Assembly (NCBI GenBank): GCA_020427145.1
Contig: JAGQOU010000008.1
Coordinates: 1 to 64,000, forward strand
DNA length: 64,000 nt
Direction of reading: 5' to 3'
DNA from: Planctomycetales bacterium
GTDB lineage: Bacteria; Planctomycetota; Planctomycetia; Pirellulales; Lacipirellulaceae
Part shown: positions 7,614 through 16,828 of the stretch, in pieces
Layout: each line of letters opens with the position of its first letter
Position numbering within the stretch: the first letter of the stretch is position 1
The notes under the pieces: generated by a model
What the model saw: only the letters and a program-made list of their open reading frames with translations
Told to the model about the DNA's origin: nothing
Database searches by the model: none
Translations under genes and position numbers: made by a program

Positions 7614-8945
7614 TTAGGCGGCTCGAGAGAGCCTGATTTCAGATTTCGGCGCGGCGGCGATTGCCGAGGCGGCGTCAGCGGGCCTGGCGACTGGCGACTG
7701 ATCGTCGATGTCGGCGAGCCGCAGACGAAAGTCGCGACCGACGATGCGCGCCCTCCCGTCGCGAAGGACCTCGTATTCGATTCCGCGCCACGTCATCCGC
7801 CGGGTGATGATACTGCTGACGATGGCCGCCCAATTCACGGTCGCAGCGAGCGGCGCGGCCCAGGCGTCAAAGCGATTGGCGGCGGCCAGTTGCGACGTTC
7901 GCTCCGGCAAGTAGATGCGTGAGAGGTCGCGGCGAATGGCGGCGCGCGCCAAATTGATGGCGTACCACCCGGCGCACGCGGCGGCCGGCGCCCACGCCCA
8001 CGCGGCGCCCAGCGTCCATCCCGCGATCGCGGCGACCAGACCGCCCCAGAACCCCACCACGGTCAAGGTGGTGGCGCACAGCGCCAAGGTCCACCACCGT
8101 CGGGCGTAGAGCCGGCCGATCAGGTATTGGCGTCGCAGGAACTCGAACATCGTCGGCCAGGTGGCTTCCAGCGGCGAGGCGATCATGCAGCCCGGCTCGA
8201 ACGCCACGCGCAGGCCTGCGTTGGTCACCGCGTTGGTGGCCACGAGGTCGTCGGTAAGACGTTCTTCCCACTCGGCAGCAATGTCGAGCCGTTCAAACAC
8301 GTCGCGGCGCATCGCCCACGAGCCGCCCCAAATTGGTTGAAAGGTCTTGGGCGTATAGAGCGAGGCGGCGGTGGCGTTGATGCTGTAGAGAATTGCCGCG
8401 GCCGGCGAGAATTCCTGCGGCACGAACCAGCGATAGCCGGTGACGACGCCGACGCGGGGTTCGTCGACTTGCGCCACGATCTGCCTCAGCCAGCCAGCAT
8501 GCGGTCGCGCATCGGAGTCGACAAACGCGTACACCTCGGCGTCGGTTGCCACCGACGCGGTTGCGGCGCGCAGGTTGTGAACCTTCTGACAGCCGCTTTG
8601 CGCGAGTCCCGCATCGACCAGCCGAGCATGGATGTCGGGGTACGCGGCGATGAGCGACGCGATTGTCTCGCAGGCCGCATCCTGGGCGTCCTCCACCACG
8701 AACACAATTTCGTATTCGGGGTAATCCTGCTGAAACAGGCAGTGCAGGTTTTCTCGCAGTCCTAGTTCGACACCCTTGCACGGCGCAAACAGCACGACGC
8801 GCGGCAACGGGCCAAGGGACGGCGGCTCGTTGAGCCGCTTTCGCGCACGGCGACGATGTTCCCAGGACTGACATCCCAGGAGGAACGTCTGCAGCAAAGC
8901 AGCCAGCGCTGCTGCGGTGAGCAGCGTTGCAAGGTGGACCGTCAT
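7614..8945 (-). CDS. Glycosyltransferase family 2/21, membrane-bound (ceramide glucosyltransferase-like)
   Basis: About 443 residues from the ATG at 8945 (an upstream start at 8984 is possible). There is an N-terminal membrane segment, then a GT-A fold: VVLFAPCKG, the nucleotide-sugar region YEIVFVVEDAQD, and the metal-binding motif AFVDSDARP. Two or three C-terminal membrane helices follow a segment FLRRQYLIGRLYARRW that resembles the (Q/R)xxRW catalytic region of ceramide glucosyltransferases and HpnI-type enzymes. It probably transfers a sugar to a lipid on the cytoplasmic face. It is the first gene of a two-gene operon with the radical SAM protein downstream. Confidence 0.85.
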   Translation of the reverse strand: MTVHLATLLTAAALAALLQTFLLGCQSWEHRRRARKRLNEPPSLGPLPRVVLFAPCKGVELGLRENLHCLFQQDYPEYEIVFVVEDAQDAACETIASLIAAYPDIHARLVDAGLAQSGCQKVHNLRAATASVATDAEVYAFVDSDARPHAGWLRQIVAQVDEPRVGVVTGYRWFVPQEFSPAAAILYSINATAASLYTPKTFQPIWGGSWAMRRDVFERLDIAAEWEERLTDDLVATNAVTNAGLRVAFEPGCMIASPLEATWPTMFEFLRRQYLIGRLYARRWWTLALCATTLTVVGFWGGLVAAIAGWTLGAAWAWAPAAACAGWYAINLARAAIRRDLSRIYLPERTSQLAAANRFDAWAAPLAATVNWAAIVSSIITRRMTWRGIEYEVLRDGRARIVGRDFRLRLADIDDQSPVARPADAASAIAAAPKSEIRLSRAA

Positions 8946-9278
8946 GGCATGCGGGCGGGGCGCGGCAGTCGTTCGCCGGCGCATCCGTGGAGGTTTGGGG
9001 CTGGATTCGAACTCGCTTCATGCGCGGGCGAAGCGAGGCGAGACCGAGCGCCCCCTCGGCTCGGCTGCTTGTTCATTGCCGCTTATCGGAACGAGTCCGA
9101 CGCGTTGATGACACCAACCGTTGCGGAGTCGAGAAATAGCAGGCCGCTGTGCGGTCGGGCGGCAGTTGCACTCGTCATCGTGCGGCGACGCACGCTAGCA
9201 CGGATCGAATTTGCAGCCGAGTATTTGGCGAGAGGCGTCGTGTTTCCGCGGCCAGACTGCGCACCTCCGCACAGCCGT
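8946..9278. other. Non-coding gap between glycosyltransferase and rhamnosidase genes
   Basis: Both neighbours are transcribed leftward, so this 333-bp stretch should hold the promoter of the glycosyltransferase/radical SAM pair and the end of the rhamnosidase transcript. A weak hairpin (CCGAG/CTCGG) is present near 9050. I see no convincing gene. Confidence 0.4.
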
Positions 9279-11519
9279 CTAGCCCGCGGGAGTTCCGGAG
9301 ACGGCTTGCGTAATCACCGGCGCCAGCGTGGCGACAACGGCGTGCGGTCCGGCGGAGACGTTATCGATCCATGCATGTCGTCCGCGAAGAACGATAGGCG
9401 TATCCACGCCGTCGACCGTGACCGATTCAATGCGGTCGGTCGCCGCCAGCGGCACGGCGACTGTGGCGGTCGCGTTGCCCGGGATGGAAATCGCCATCTG
9501 GATCTCGTTGCCGGACCGCTCGTAGCTCACGTCAATGGGTCCGCGAATCGACGGCACTTGGGCGGCGAACTGCGTGAGGTCGGCCGGCCGCGGCTGAACG
9601 AGCACCTTGGCGAAGCCCGGTTCCAGCGGCCGCACGCCGACCAGGTACATGGGGATGAGGTTCGCCGGAGCGGCGCCCCAGGCGTGATTCCAATCGAGAT
9701 TGGGTTTGTAGGCGATGTCCCACGCCTCCAGCGTGATCGTCGACCCGCTTCGCAGCATGTTGTACCAGCTGCGTTTGCTGCGCGAGGTCAACAAGCCCAG
9801 GGCGTAGTCGTCGGCGTCGTGTCGATACAGACCCTCAAGCAGGAACTGCGCCGCATACACGCTGCAGGCCATGTCTCGCGATTTGACAAACTCAAGCACC
9901 GCCTCGACGCGCTCCGTCGGCACGAGTCCAAACGCCAAGGGAAACAGATTCGAATGAATCGAACTGTGCTCGGAACCAAGGCCGTCGACATAGGCGCCGG
10001 TTGCGTCGTCCCAGAGCGAGTCATTGAACACCTTGTGCAGCCGGTCGGCCTTGCGACGGAACATGCGCGCGTCGGAATCGCGCCCGAGCGCCTCGGCGAT
10101 GAGCGCCATCTTGTCGAGCGTGGCGTAGTGAAAGGCATTGACGACCGTATTGACCGGCAACATTTCGTGACCGTCGCGTTCCTCCTCCGGCCAGTCGACG
10201 ATATCTCGGTACTCGCCCGTGGACGTATCGACCAAACCGTTGGGCAACTCGGCGTCGATCAGAATCTTGTCGCGGCAAAGCACCTCGTAGTTGCGTGCGA
10301 GCGACTCGAGGTTGCCCGTGTATTGGTAGTCGGCCCAGGCCATGAGCACGGAATGTTGTTTCCACTCGGTGGGCCAAGTGGGCCGCCGCAGCAAATACTC
10401 GTGCGAGTAGCGCGCCAGCGCATATTCCTGGTCGACGCCGTAGTGGGCGAGTTGGTTGATGTAGGCGTCCGCTTCATAGGGGATCCGCTCGCGATCGCCG
10501 TCGACATAGATGCCGCAAAACGTCGTCGCGGCGATCGAGTACTTGCAGAGGTCCCAGATTTGATTGAGCGTCTCGTCGGAACACGTGAACGAAGACGCGT
10601 TTTCGTCAAACGGATATTGCACCGCGATGCGAGTCATGTCGTCCGTTCTGAGTTGCAAATCGGCGCCGACAATCTCAACGTAACGAAAGGGCGCGAGCAC
10701 GCCCGTCGAGGCCGGCAGCCGGACGGCGTCGCCTGTTGTGTTGCGGCGGTCGCGCGGCGGACGGACGACAATTTCACTAGCCCCGCTGGGGACGTCGGCA
10801 TCCACAGAGTAATACCGAATCGAGCCGCCCGGCTTCTTGTCGATGCGCCCGTTCGAAAGCTTTTCGCCAAAACGAACCGTTAGCGACCGCGGCGAGTCGC
10901 ACGGTTCGAGGCGTAGTCTCAGGTAGCCGAACGCCGCTTTGCCGAAGTCCGCGAAAGTCGTCCCGTCGGGAAGCGATTGCAGGGACTCGGCCGCCTGCGG
11001 TATCTCAAGGAGTTGATGCCGCGACGTCGTGGCGACGTTCAAGAACCGCGCCATGGTGAACCGCTGCGGGGCCGACCAGTCGCTCGGCTGCCCGGCGGCG
11101 TTCCAAACCTTGACGCGCCATTCATACGACGTGGCAGGCTGCAGGAGTTGGCCGTCGTATTCGACGTCGATTGACTGGCGGCTCGCGACGCGCCCCGTGT
11201 CCCAGAGGACGGAAGCGTCTTGTTCGTCGTCTGCTTTGCGGACCTCGATGCGGTATGCGGTCTGGAGAAACGCGTCTTCGCCTGACCCGCACTGCCAGCC
11301 GAACTCTGGGGCGGGGTCATAAATGGGCGTACGATCGGGGCGCCGCAGGAACTCGCACGTCAGTTTGCGCGGCGCCGGGCAATGGTTCGCCGGTTCCGCG
11401 GCGATCAACGAATCGATCCCTCCGACCTGCAATAGAGCGCCCGCGACCGCGAGGCAGATTGGCAAGGTGTTCCAAGTGTATCGACTGCAGGCCATGGCAA
11501 GCGTTGCCGGATTTGTCAC
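9279..11519 (-). CDS. GH78 alpha-L-rhamnosidase, secreted
   Basis: A 746-residue protein with an N-terminal hydrophobic signal (LPICLAVAGALLQVGG). The order is typical of GH78: a fibronectin-like N-terminal domain (SYEWRVKVWNAAGQPSDWS), a beta-sandwich region, an (alpha/alpha)6 barrel with the catalytic motif DGDRERIPYEAD (residues 340-351), and a C-terminal beta-sandwich (VLVQPRPADLTQFAAQVPSIRG spans its start). GH78 enzymes cleave terminal alpha-L-rhamnose from glycans or glycosides. The start used is GTG 11519; ATG 11495 is a plausible alternative. It begins eight bases after the stop of the PEP-CTERM beta-propeller gene, so the two form an operon and may act on the same rhamnose-containing polymer. 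Confidence 0.9.
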   Translation of the reverse strand: MTNPATLAMACSRYTWNTLPICLAVAGALLQVGGIDSLIAAEPANHCPAPRKLTCEFLRRPDRTPIYDPAPEFGWQCGSGEDAFLQTAYRIEVRKADDEQDASVLWDTGRVASRQSIDVEYDGQLLQPATSYEWRVKVWNAAGQPSDWSAPQRFTMARFLNVATTSRHQLLEIPQAAESLQSLPDGTTFADFGKAAFGYLRLRLEPCDSPRSLTVRFGEKLSNGRIDKKPGGSIRYYSVDADVPSGASEIVVRPPRDRRNTTGDAVRLPASTGVLAPFRYVEIVGADLQLRTDDMTRIAVQYPFDENASSFTCSDETLNQIWDLCKYSIAATTFCGIYVDGDRERIPYEADAYINQLAHYGVDQEYALARYSHEYLLRRPTWPTEWKQHSVLMAWADYQYTGNLESLARNYEVLCRDKILIDAELPNGLVDTSTGEYRDIVDWPEEERDGHEMLPVNTVVNAFHYATLDKMALIAEALGRDSDARMFRRKADRLHKVFNDSLWDDATGAYVDGLGSEHSSIHSNLFPLAFGLVPTERVEAVLEFVKSRDMACSVYAAQFLLEGLYRHDADDYALGLLTSRSKRSWYNMLRSGSTITLEAWDIAYKPNLDWNHAWGAAPANLIPMYLVGVRPLEPGFAKVLVQPRPADLTQFAAQVPSIRGPIDVSYERSGNEIQMAISIPGNATATVAVPLAATDRIESVTVDGVDTPIVLRGRHAWIDNVSAGPHAVVATLAPVITQAVSGTPAG

Positions 11520-11526
11520 GGGGAAG

Positions 11527-14500
11527 TTAACGCGTTGCGATGAACTGACGAAGCGCCACGACCGCGCTGGCCAACAGGGAACAAATTACGGCGGCGGTCG
11601 GTTCGGGCACTGGCTGGGCTCGCGCCGGCGTCGGCGCAACCAGTTGGTTGCCAAGCTGCCGTTGCCACTCAGCGATCAGCGCCGGGTTGGATCGTTGGAT
11701 CGCCAGGAAATCGCTGCCGGTGACGAGCCCATCGTTGTCTAAATCAACGTCCGTGACAACGGACAACTCGCCAGTGACCAACAGATCCGTGACGCTCCAG
11801 GCGAGTCCGGCGTCGAGCGATGGCAACTGGTAGGCGTTAAACGCCCCGCTGGCTGACGCGAAATCGAGCACGTCGAACACGTCGCCGAGCGTCGGCGTCG
11901 CGGCCGCCGCATCCAGCAAAACCTCGATCGTTCCCGCCGCGGTCAGGTGACCGCCGACTTCCAGTCGATCGCCAATCAACGGGTTGAATACGTCCAAGGC
12001 CAGGGTCGTGTCGGCCGACAGGGTGACGTCGCCGTCGACCAGCAGGGTTTCGCCCGCCACCAGAAAGTCTTCGCCCTGGATTCGCAGGTTGTCAAATTGT
12101 CCCCGGACGCCGGCGTTTCGTACGTCGGAGTAAAAGCCGATGGCGTCGCCGATGGCCGTGTTGCCCACGTCGCGCGTGGCGACGATGTTGCGCAATCCGT
12201 TGCTGTAGTAGCCCAACTCGAAGGTGTTTTCATCAACCCGGGCGATAAACAGCGAGTCGAGCGTCCCCGGCGAGCCGCCTGACACGAGGTTGAATTCGCT
12301 CGATCCGTCGAAGCCGCGGGAATAAACCTGCCCGCTGTTGCGCACGTAAATCGTGACGTAGTCGGCTCGCACGTCGGGCGTCGGCGTCCCCGCGCCGACG
12401 TAGAGGCCAATGTCCTGCGAGTCCAGATTTGCATGGTCGTAGTCCGCGAGGAGTTCCTGTCCCACGCCGAGCGTGACGTCCGTTCGCGTGAGCGCCGCTT
12501 GCTCGATGCCAATGTAGTTGGAGGTGGCGATTTCCAGCGCACCGCCTGAGACTTGCCATTGGTAATCGTTGGGAGTCCCGCCGTGGGCGTCAAGAATTCG
12601 CGTGTCGGCGTAGGCAGACAGATCGCCGCTGAAATCGTCAATGACCGTGATGTTGGGCTGCATCGACGCGGGCAGGCCGAGTCCGCCGACTTGCAAACGC
12701 GCTCCCGATTGCAATTGCAGGCTTCCAGCGATGCTGCCGGCGCCGGTCACCAGCGAGTTGGAACTGCCGACGACGTTGCCGAGCACGGCGTTAGCGGCGT
12801 TCACATGCACCGCCGAGCCGTTGGTTGCCTCGATATTCCCGGCGACCTGGCCGGCGATCGCGAGCGTCTGAATGTTTAGCGTCAATCCGCCGGACGCGGC
12901 GCCTGATGCGTTGAGCGAAGCCCCGGCGGCAACATTGATGTTCGGCGACGCGGCGATCGACGCGGATCCCACAAGATTGAGCACGCCGTTGTCGATGGTC
13001 GTATCGCCCGTGTATGTATTGGTCCCGTTGGCCAGGGTGACGGCCCCCCCGCCGGTCATCTGCAGCCCGCCGGAGCCGCCGATGCCTTGGCCGGTCAGCA
13101 TGTAGTTGTGCCCGACCGTGTTGCGGAACTCGCTGGCCGCGGGAGCGACGGGCGTCGCCACGTTCACGTTGAACGAGCTTGCTCCGTCGTCGAATGTCGC
13201 TCGAAATCCGTTGGCAAACTGAACGTCGCCGACATCGTCGTTGTCGTTGTCCCAGTCCGTCCCGCCCGAGGTGCTCCAGGTCCCGGCGTCGTCGCCCACC
13301 CAGACGACGAGATTTGCCAGTTTGTTGTATTCCAGCACCCGCAGCGGCGTGCCCGTGGCGCCCGGTTCGTTTGCGTCGTTTTCCTGAATCACGACAGAGA
13401 CGACGCCGCTGTTGAGAAGACGGCGCTGATCGATGAAGGGCTCGCCTGCAAAGTCGCGCGTATCGGTCGACACGATTTGCCAGTCGGCGTAGCCGGTCGC
13501 TTTGGACGCGGCGGCAATGATCAAATCGCCATTGGTATAGTAGCCGCCCGGATCGTTCTCGCTGGGCGACAGATAGGCGACGTACAAATTGCCGTTTTCG
13601 TCGTAAGCGACGTCCGGTCGCGAGCCGACTTCCCGTTCGGTCGGCAACTCGTTGCGCGACCACGCGCCCGTGACGGGATCGCGCATATAGTGGAAGTACG
13701 CCGCCGGGGCGGTCGTGAACCCCGTCACGGGGGCCGCTTCGTCGGTCTTGTGCCACATGATCGCATGCACGCGCCCGTCGGCGTCGACCGCCTGGGTTTG
13801 CTGATTCATGAGCGTGTTGCCGCGATCCATCGGCACGACGGTGATGCCCGGCGAGCCGTAGTCGACGGGGTTGCCCGCTGTGCCGACCACCGCACCGGCG
13901 TTGTTCCGCCACGTGTCGCCGCCGTCGTCGCTGTAGGCATAGGCGATGTCGTGGTTCGAACTTCCCGTGGCCTGCTCGCGCCACGTCCAGGTTGTATGCA
14001 GCCGTCCCGTGGAATCGATATCGATTCCGTTGAGATACGCGTTGCGATTGTCCGAGGGGGCTCCATAGGCGTCGGTGTAAACGTAGGTGGAATCCGTGCC
14101 GTTGATGATCTCGTGGGGCGCATTCCAGAGCCCGGTCGCGTCGTCGCGCGTGGCGAATTGCATGTCGCCGTTGCCGCTGCCGCCGGTGCGGTAGGTGAGC
14201 ATCATGTCGCCGGTGGCCGGGTCGGTGAGGAATCGCGGGTAGGTGACCCCGCCCAGCGTGCTGCCGCCGACGTTCAGCGCGTTGCGTTCGGCGCCGAAGA
14301 GGCTGCCGTTCCAAGCGCCGGAGGTCGCAGCGCCCGCGGCGGTATCGATGTATCGCAGGGTGTTCCCGTGCATATCCCACATCAGATGCAGGCTGCCGTC
14401 GCCGGCCACGCCCATTGAGATCACGTTGTGGGCGTCCCAGGCGTTGGCATCGCCGTTGACCATGTTCGCGCCAGTGTCGAGAACTTCCCATGCCGTGCCG

Positions 14501-14790
14501 GAGATTGCGCGACGACCGGCGTACACGTCTTCGTTGCCGCCCAGGTGGTACCAAGTGGCATATTGGTAGTCGCCGACGGTGAGCAGCGACTCGGTTTGAA
14601 ACGACACGCCGTTGATCGCCCGCCCGTAGGTCGCGTTCGCGGGCATGAGCAGCGCATTGGCGTCGAGCACCATGTCGTTGATCATGTTCAACTCGGCGGC
14701 GACGGTCGAACCGGCCCAGAGCGCCGCCCATGCTGCCAGCAGGGTCAATCGCGTGCGGAAAACAGCAATACGTTTCATAGGTGTCATCAC
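11527..14790 (-). CDS. PEP-CTERM protein: BNR-type beta-propeller, PATR repeat, lectin-like module
   Basis: A 1087-residue exported protein with signal peptide (LTLLAAWAALWAGSTVAAE). Residues ~35-480 look like a BNR_4-type seven-bladed propeller, with repeated sialidase-like blades (GRLHTTWTWRE; DGRVHAIMWHK; NGNLYVAYLSPSEND); the same fold is used by some polysaccharide lyases, including ulvan lyases. A passenger-associated-transport-type repeat (GGAVTLANGTNTYTGDTTID) follows. Next comes the ~190-residue module shared with two other proteins here (about 12070-12650), a dockerin-like Ca-binding stretch (DLDNDGLVTGSDF) and a C-terminal PEP-CTERM sorting tail (VPEPTAAVICSLLASAVVAL). It is the operon partner of the GH78 rhamnosidase; a lyase role is inference. 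Confidence 0.8.
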   Translation of the reverse strand: MMTPMKRIAVFRTRLTLLAAWAALWAGSTVAAELNMINDMVLDANALLMPANATYGRAINGVSFQTESLLTVGDYQYATWYHLGGNEDVYAGRRAISGTAWEVLDTGANMVNGDANAWDAHNVISMGVAGDGSLHLMWDMHGNTLRYIDTAAGAATSGAWNGSLFGAERNALNVGGSTLGGVTYPRFLTDPATGDMMLTYRTGGSGNGDMQFATRDDATGLWNAPHEIINGTDSTYVYTDAYGAPSDNRNAYLNGIDIDSTGRLHTTWTWREQATGSSNHDIAYAYSDDGGDTWRNNAGAVVGTAGNPVDYGSPGITVVPMDRGNTLMNQQTQAVDADGRVHAIMWHKTDEAAPVTGFTTAPAAYFHYMRDPVTGAWSRNELPTEREVGSRPDVAYDENGNLYVAYLSPSENDPGGYYTNGDLIIAAASKATGYADWQIVSTDTRDFAGEPFIDQRRLLNSGVVSVVIQENDANEPGATGTPLRVLEYNKLANLVVWVGDDAGTWSTSGGTDWDNDNDDVGDVQFANGFRATFDDGASSFNVNVATPVAPAASEFRNTVGHNYMLTGQGIGGSGGLQMTGGGAVTLANGTNTYTGDTTIDNGVLNLVGSASIAASPNINVAAGASLNASGAASGGLTLNIQTLAIAGQVAGNIEATNGSAVHVNAANAVLGNVVGSSNSLVTGAGSIAGSLQLQSGARLQVGGLGLPASMQPNITVIDDFSGDLSAYADTRILDAHGGTPNDYQWQVSGGALEIATSNYIGIEQAALTRTDVTLGVGQELLADYDHANLDSQDIGLYVGAGTPTPDVRADYVTIYVRNSGQVYSRGFDGSSEFNLVSGGSPGTLDSLFIARVDENTFELGYYSNGLRNIVATRDVGNTAIGDAIGFYSDVRNAGVRGQFDNLRIQGEDFLVAGETLLVDGDVTLSADTTLALDVFNPLIGDRLEVGGHLTAAGTIEVLLDAAAATPTLGDVFDVLDFASASGAFNAYQLPSLDAGLAWSVTDLLVTGELSVVTDVDLDNDGLVTGSDFLAIQRSNPALIAEWQRQLGNQLVAPTPARAQPVPEPTAAVICSLLASAVVALRQFIATR

Positions 14791-14913
14791 AATCCGGGCG
14801 CCTGCTCTCTGTTCATTTACGCTTCCGTCGCTCCGTGCGGGGGCGATTGGTCTTGCCTCTCATCGCGCAACCGCCCCCGATCCGTCGGGCGGCGTCTACC
14901 CCAGCGCGGGCCG

Positions 14914-15360
14914 TCACATCCGTTCGGTGAACGGGTGTTTGCCGTCCCACGTGAGATTGATCTCCAGGTCGTCCGTCGGCCCGTCGATTGTCACGGTCAG
15001 GCCGGAACTGCCGGCGTTGTTGTATTTTTTTGGAACCAGCCAGCGCGTCTCTCGTTCGCTAAGATGCTCGGTTGCCGCGACGGTGACCTTGTGCGTGCCG
15101 ACGACGACTCCGTCGTTGGGTTCGTAGGAGGTGAGCGTGAAGCGGCCGTCGGGACCGATGCTGCCGCCGGCGGGGCGATCATTTGCAGGAATCACCATGA
15201 CGGAGCCCTGCGAAAGCGGCTTGCCGTCGATCTTGACGATGCCTGAAACGGGCACGCGATGCGGCAGGCCGTCGGAACAGCCAGCCAGACCCGCCAAGCC
15301 GCACGTCGCCAAAGCGACGACGGTCCACCCCGCGTGAATCTGAGAAAATGGTTGGTTCAT
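14914..15360 (-). CDS. Small lipoprotein with carboxypeptidase-regulatory-like beta-sandwich
   Basis: A 148-residue protein with a lipoprotein signal ending in LAGLAGC. The mature part VSGIVKIDGKPLSQGSVMVI, GPDGRFTL and VVVGTHKVTV is the typical carboxypeptidase-regulatory/transthyretin-like fold, which is very common in planctomycete lipoproteins. It follows the DUF1559 gene in the same direction, a pairing frequent in this phylum. The function is unknown; a structural or surface role is likely. Confidence 0.8.
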   Translation of the reverse strand: MNQPFSQIHAGWTVVALATCGLAGLAGCSDGLPHRVPVSGIVKIDGKPLSQGSVMVIPANDRPAGGSIGPDGRFTLTSYEPNDGVVVGTHKVTVAATEHLSERETRWLVPKKYNNAGSSGLTVTIDGPTDDLEINLTWDGKHPFTERM

Positions 15361-15439
15361 TGCTTCTCGTTCCGTGAACTAAACATGTCGCGGCTCTCAC
15401 ACCGCGTGGTCGCCGTCGCCTTTCGACGGTCGGCGTTCC

Positions 15440-15455
15440 GCTCGCAGCCGCGAGC
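15440..15455 (-). terminator. Short hairpin after DUF1559 gene
   Basis: A perfect GCTCGC/GCGAGC stem with a 4-base loop lies 16 bp past the stop codon of the DUF1559 gene. There is no U-run, so it could be a weak terminator or an RNA-end stabiliser. Confidence 0.35.
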
Positions 15456-15471
15456 TAAGACGCCCAGCGCG

Positions 15472-16536
15472 CTACCGCCCGGAGCCGCCGGTGTTGCCAG
15501 TGCCAAGGTTCGTCAGCCCCTGCCCGCCGTCGCTACGGCCCGCCATCGCGGTATAGGTGGCCAAGTCGATGGAATCGGTCAGAAACACCACGCGACCGTC
15601 GCCGTAGGCGAAGTTGCATCCGCCGGGATGGTGGCTGGCGAAGCCGCCATTGCTCTTGGCAGAGCCGTCGAGTTCTTCGATCACCCCCGCGCCTCCGTCG
15701 AGCCCGGGATAGGTATTCAACGGCGTCGCCGTGGTCCGCATCGTGGATTGCATTCGATTGCCGTGCGACCAGATGTTGGAATTGACCGCCTTGCCGCCGT
15801 CCATCAGGTTGGCGTCGCGAACTTCGCCCACGAAGAGCGTGTTACTCATGCCGTCGGTGATTTCGCGGATGCCAATCTTGCGTTGATAGAAGAACACGCC
15901 ATCGCCGCAGAACTTGATGGTGGCGAAGGCGGACCGCGGCGTGAGCGTCCCCAACACGTTGGCGTAGCTGCCGAGGCCAATGGAATACTGCGAGGTGTTG
16001 ACGTTGTGCGCCCACTCGGCGAAAACGCCGCGAATCGAATCGCTGGGGCAGATGTATGCATCGGGAGTTTGCGCCAACGCGTTGGCGATTTCCGGATAGG
16101 CGGTCAGCCATGCCGTGTCGGGGCCCCAGATCGGCACGTTGTCGGCGTGCAAGGCGTCGAACAGCGCCTGCTGCTCCATGTAGGGCAGGATCATCACCAA
16201 CGCGCTCGCCCCGCTGCGTGCCAACGGTCCCGACGTCGACACGACGTAAGTTTCGCCATTGCCGCAATCGACCGTACCGCCGCTGCCGTCGGTGCCGAGC
16301 CGCGCTGCAGGGAAGTTTTTCTTGGATCCCTCGTAGTTTAGCAACGCCAGCGCGATGTTCTTTTGGTTGTTCGTGCATTGCATGCGCCGCGCCGCTTCGC
16401 GCGCCGCTTGCACGGCTGGCAGCAGCAGCGCCACAAGCACGCCGATGATGGCAATCACCACCAACAGTTCAACCAAGGTAAACGCCCGCTTAGCGGCCAT
16501 CGGGGCAAGCCGTCCGTTATTTGCTTTCATTGTCAC
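15472..16536 (-). CDS. DUF1559 prepilin-like protein with H-X9-DG motif
   Basis: A 354-residue protein. It has a type IV prepilin N-terminus (AFTLVELLVVIAIIGVLVAL) cleaved before Phe, then the planctomycete-specific continuation AAREAARRMQC. The C-terminal motif HHPGGCNFAYGDG is the H-X9-DG processing-associated signature. These proteins are hugely amplified in Planctomycetota and are thought to be exported and assembled by pseudopilus machinery; the individual function is unknown. ATG 16536 or 16527 could be the start. It lies downstream of a PEP-CTERM gene and a strong hairpin, and upstream of a small lipoprotein gene. Confidence 0.93.
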   Translation of the reverse strand: MTMKANNGRLAPMAAKRAFTLVELLVVIAIIGVLVALLLPAVQAAREAARRMQCTNNQKNIALALLNYEGSKKNFPAARLGTDGSGGTVDCGNGETYVVSTSGPLARSGASALVMILPYMEQQALFDALHADNVPIWGPDTAWLTAYPEIANALAQTPDAYICPSDSIRGVFAEWAHNVNTSQYSIGLGSYANVLGTLTPRSAFATIKFCGDGVFFYQRKIGIREITDGMSNTLFVGEVRDANLMDGGKAVNSNIWSHGNRMQSTMRTTATPLNTYPGLDGGAGVIEELDGSAKSNGGFASHHPGGCNFAYGDGRVVFLTDSIDLATYTAMAGRSDGGQGLTNLGTGNTGGSGR

Positions 16537-16743
16537 GATTTCCCTCGTGGGATAGTGGGTTGCATCGGGGCTTCGGTTCGTCCGAGAATCGACGGATCAA
16601 GTTGCCCGATACTCGCTTTGTCGACAAAAAACCGAGATGCGCGCCCGGGATGCAGTGTTGTTGCAGTGGGTCGTCTCGCGATGGTCGCCATCGTGCGTGA
16701 AATGGCGTCCATCGAAAGACGTTTCATTTGTTTGGTCCAGCAG

Positions 16744-16774
16744 GCCTCGCGGACGCTTGGTGCGTCCGCGAGGC
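16744..16774 (-). terminator. Strong 13-bp hairpin after PEP-CTERM gene
   Basis: A perfect inverted repeat GCCTCGCGGACGC / GCGTCCGCGAGGC with a 5-base loop sits 54 bp past the stop of the 16829 gene. No U-run follows on the minus strand. It may terminate or attenuate transcription before the DUF1559 gene, or stabilise the upstream mRNA end. Confidence 0.6.
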
Positions 16775-16828
16775 TGCCAAGACCGCTTTCGCTCACGACT
16801 TTCGCTAGGCGACGAAAGTCGCTCTCCA

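Noticed and set aside
6171-8945. Assignment as hopanoid genes hpnI/hpnJ
   Set aside because: The radical SAM N-terminus does not match what I recall of HpnJ and no other hopanoid gene is visible.
9003-9012. T-arm-like sequence (GTTCGAATCC on the minus strand)
   Set aside because: No pairing T-stem, acceptor stem or anticodon arm could be built around it, so it is not a tRNA.
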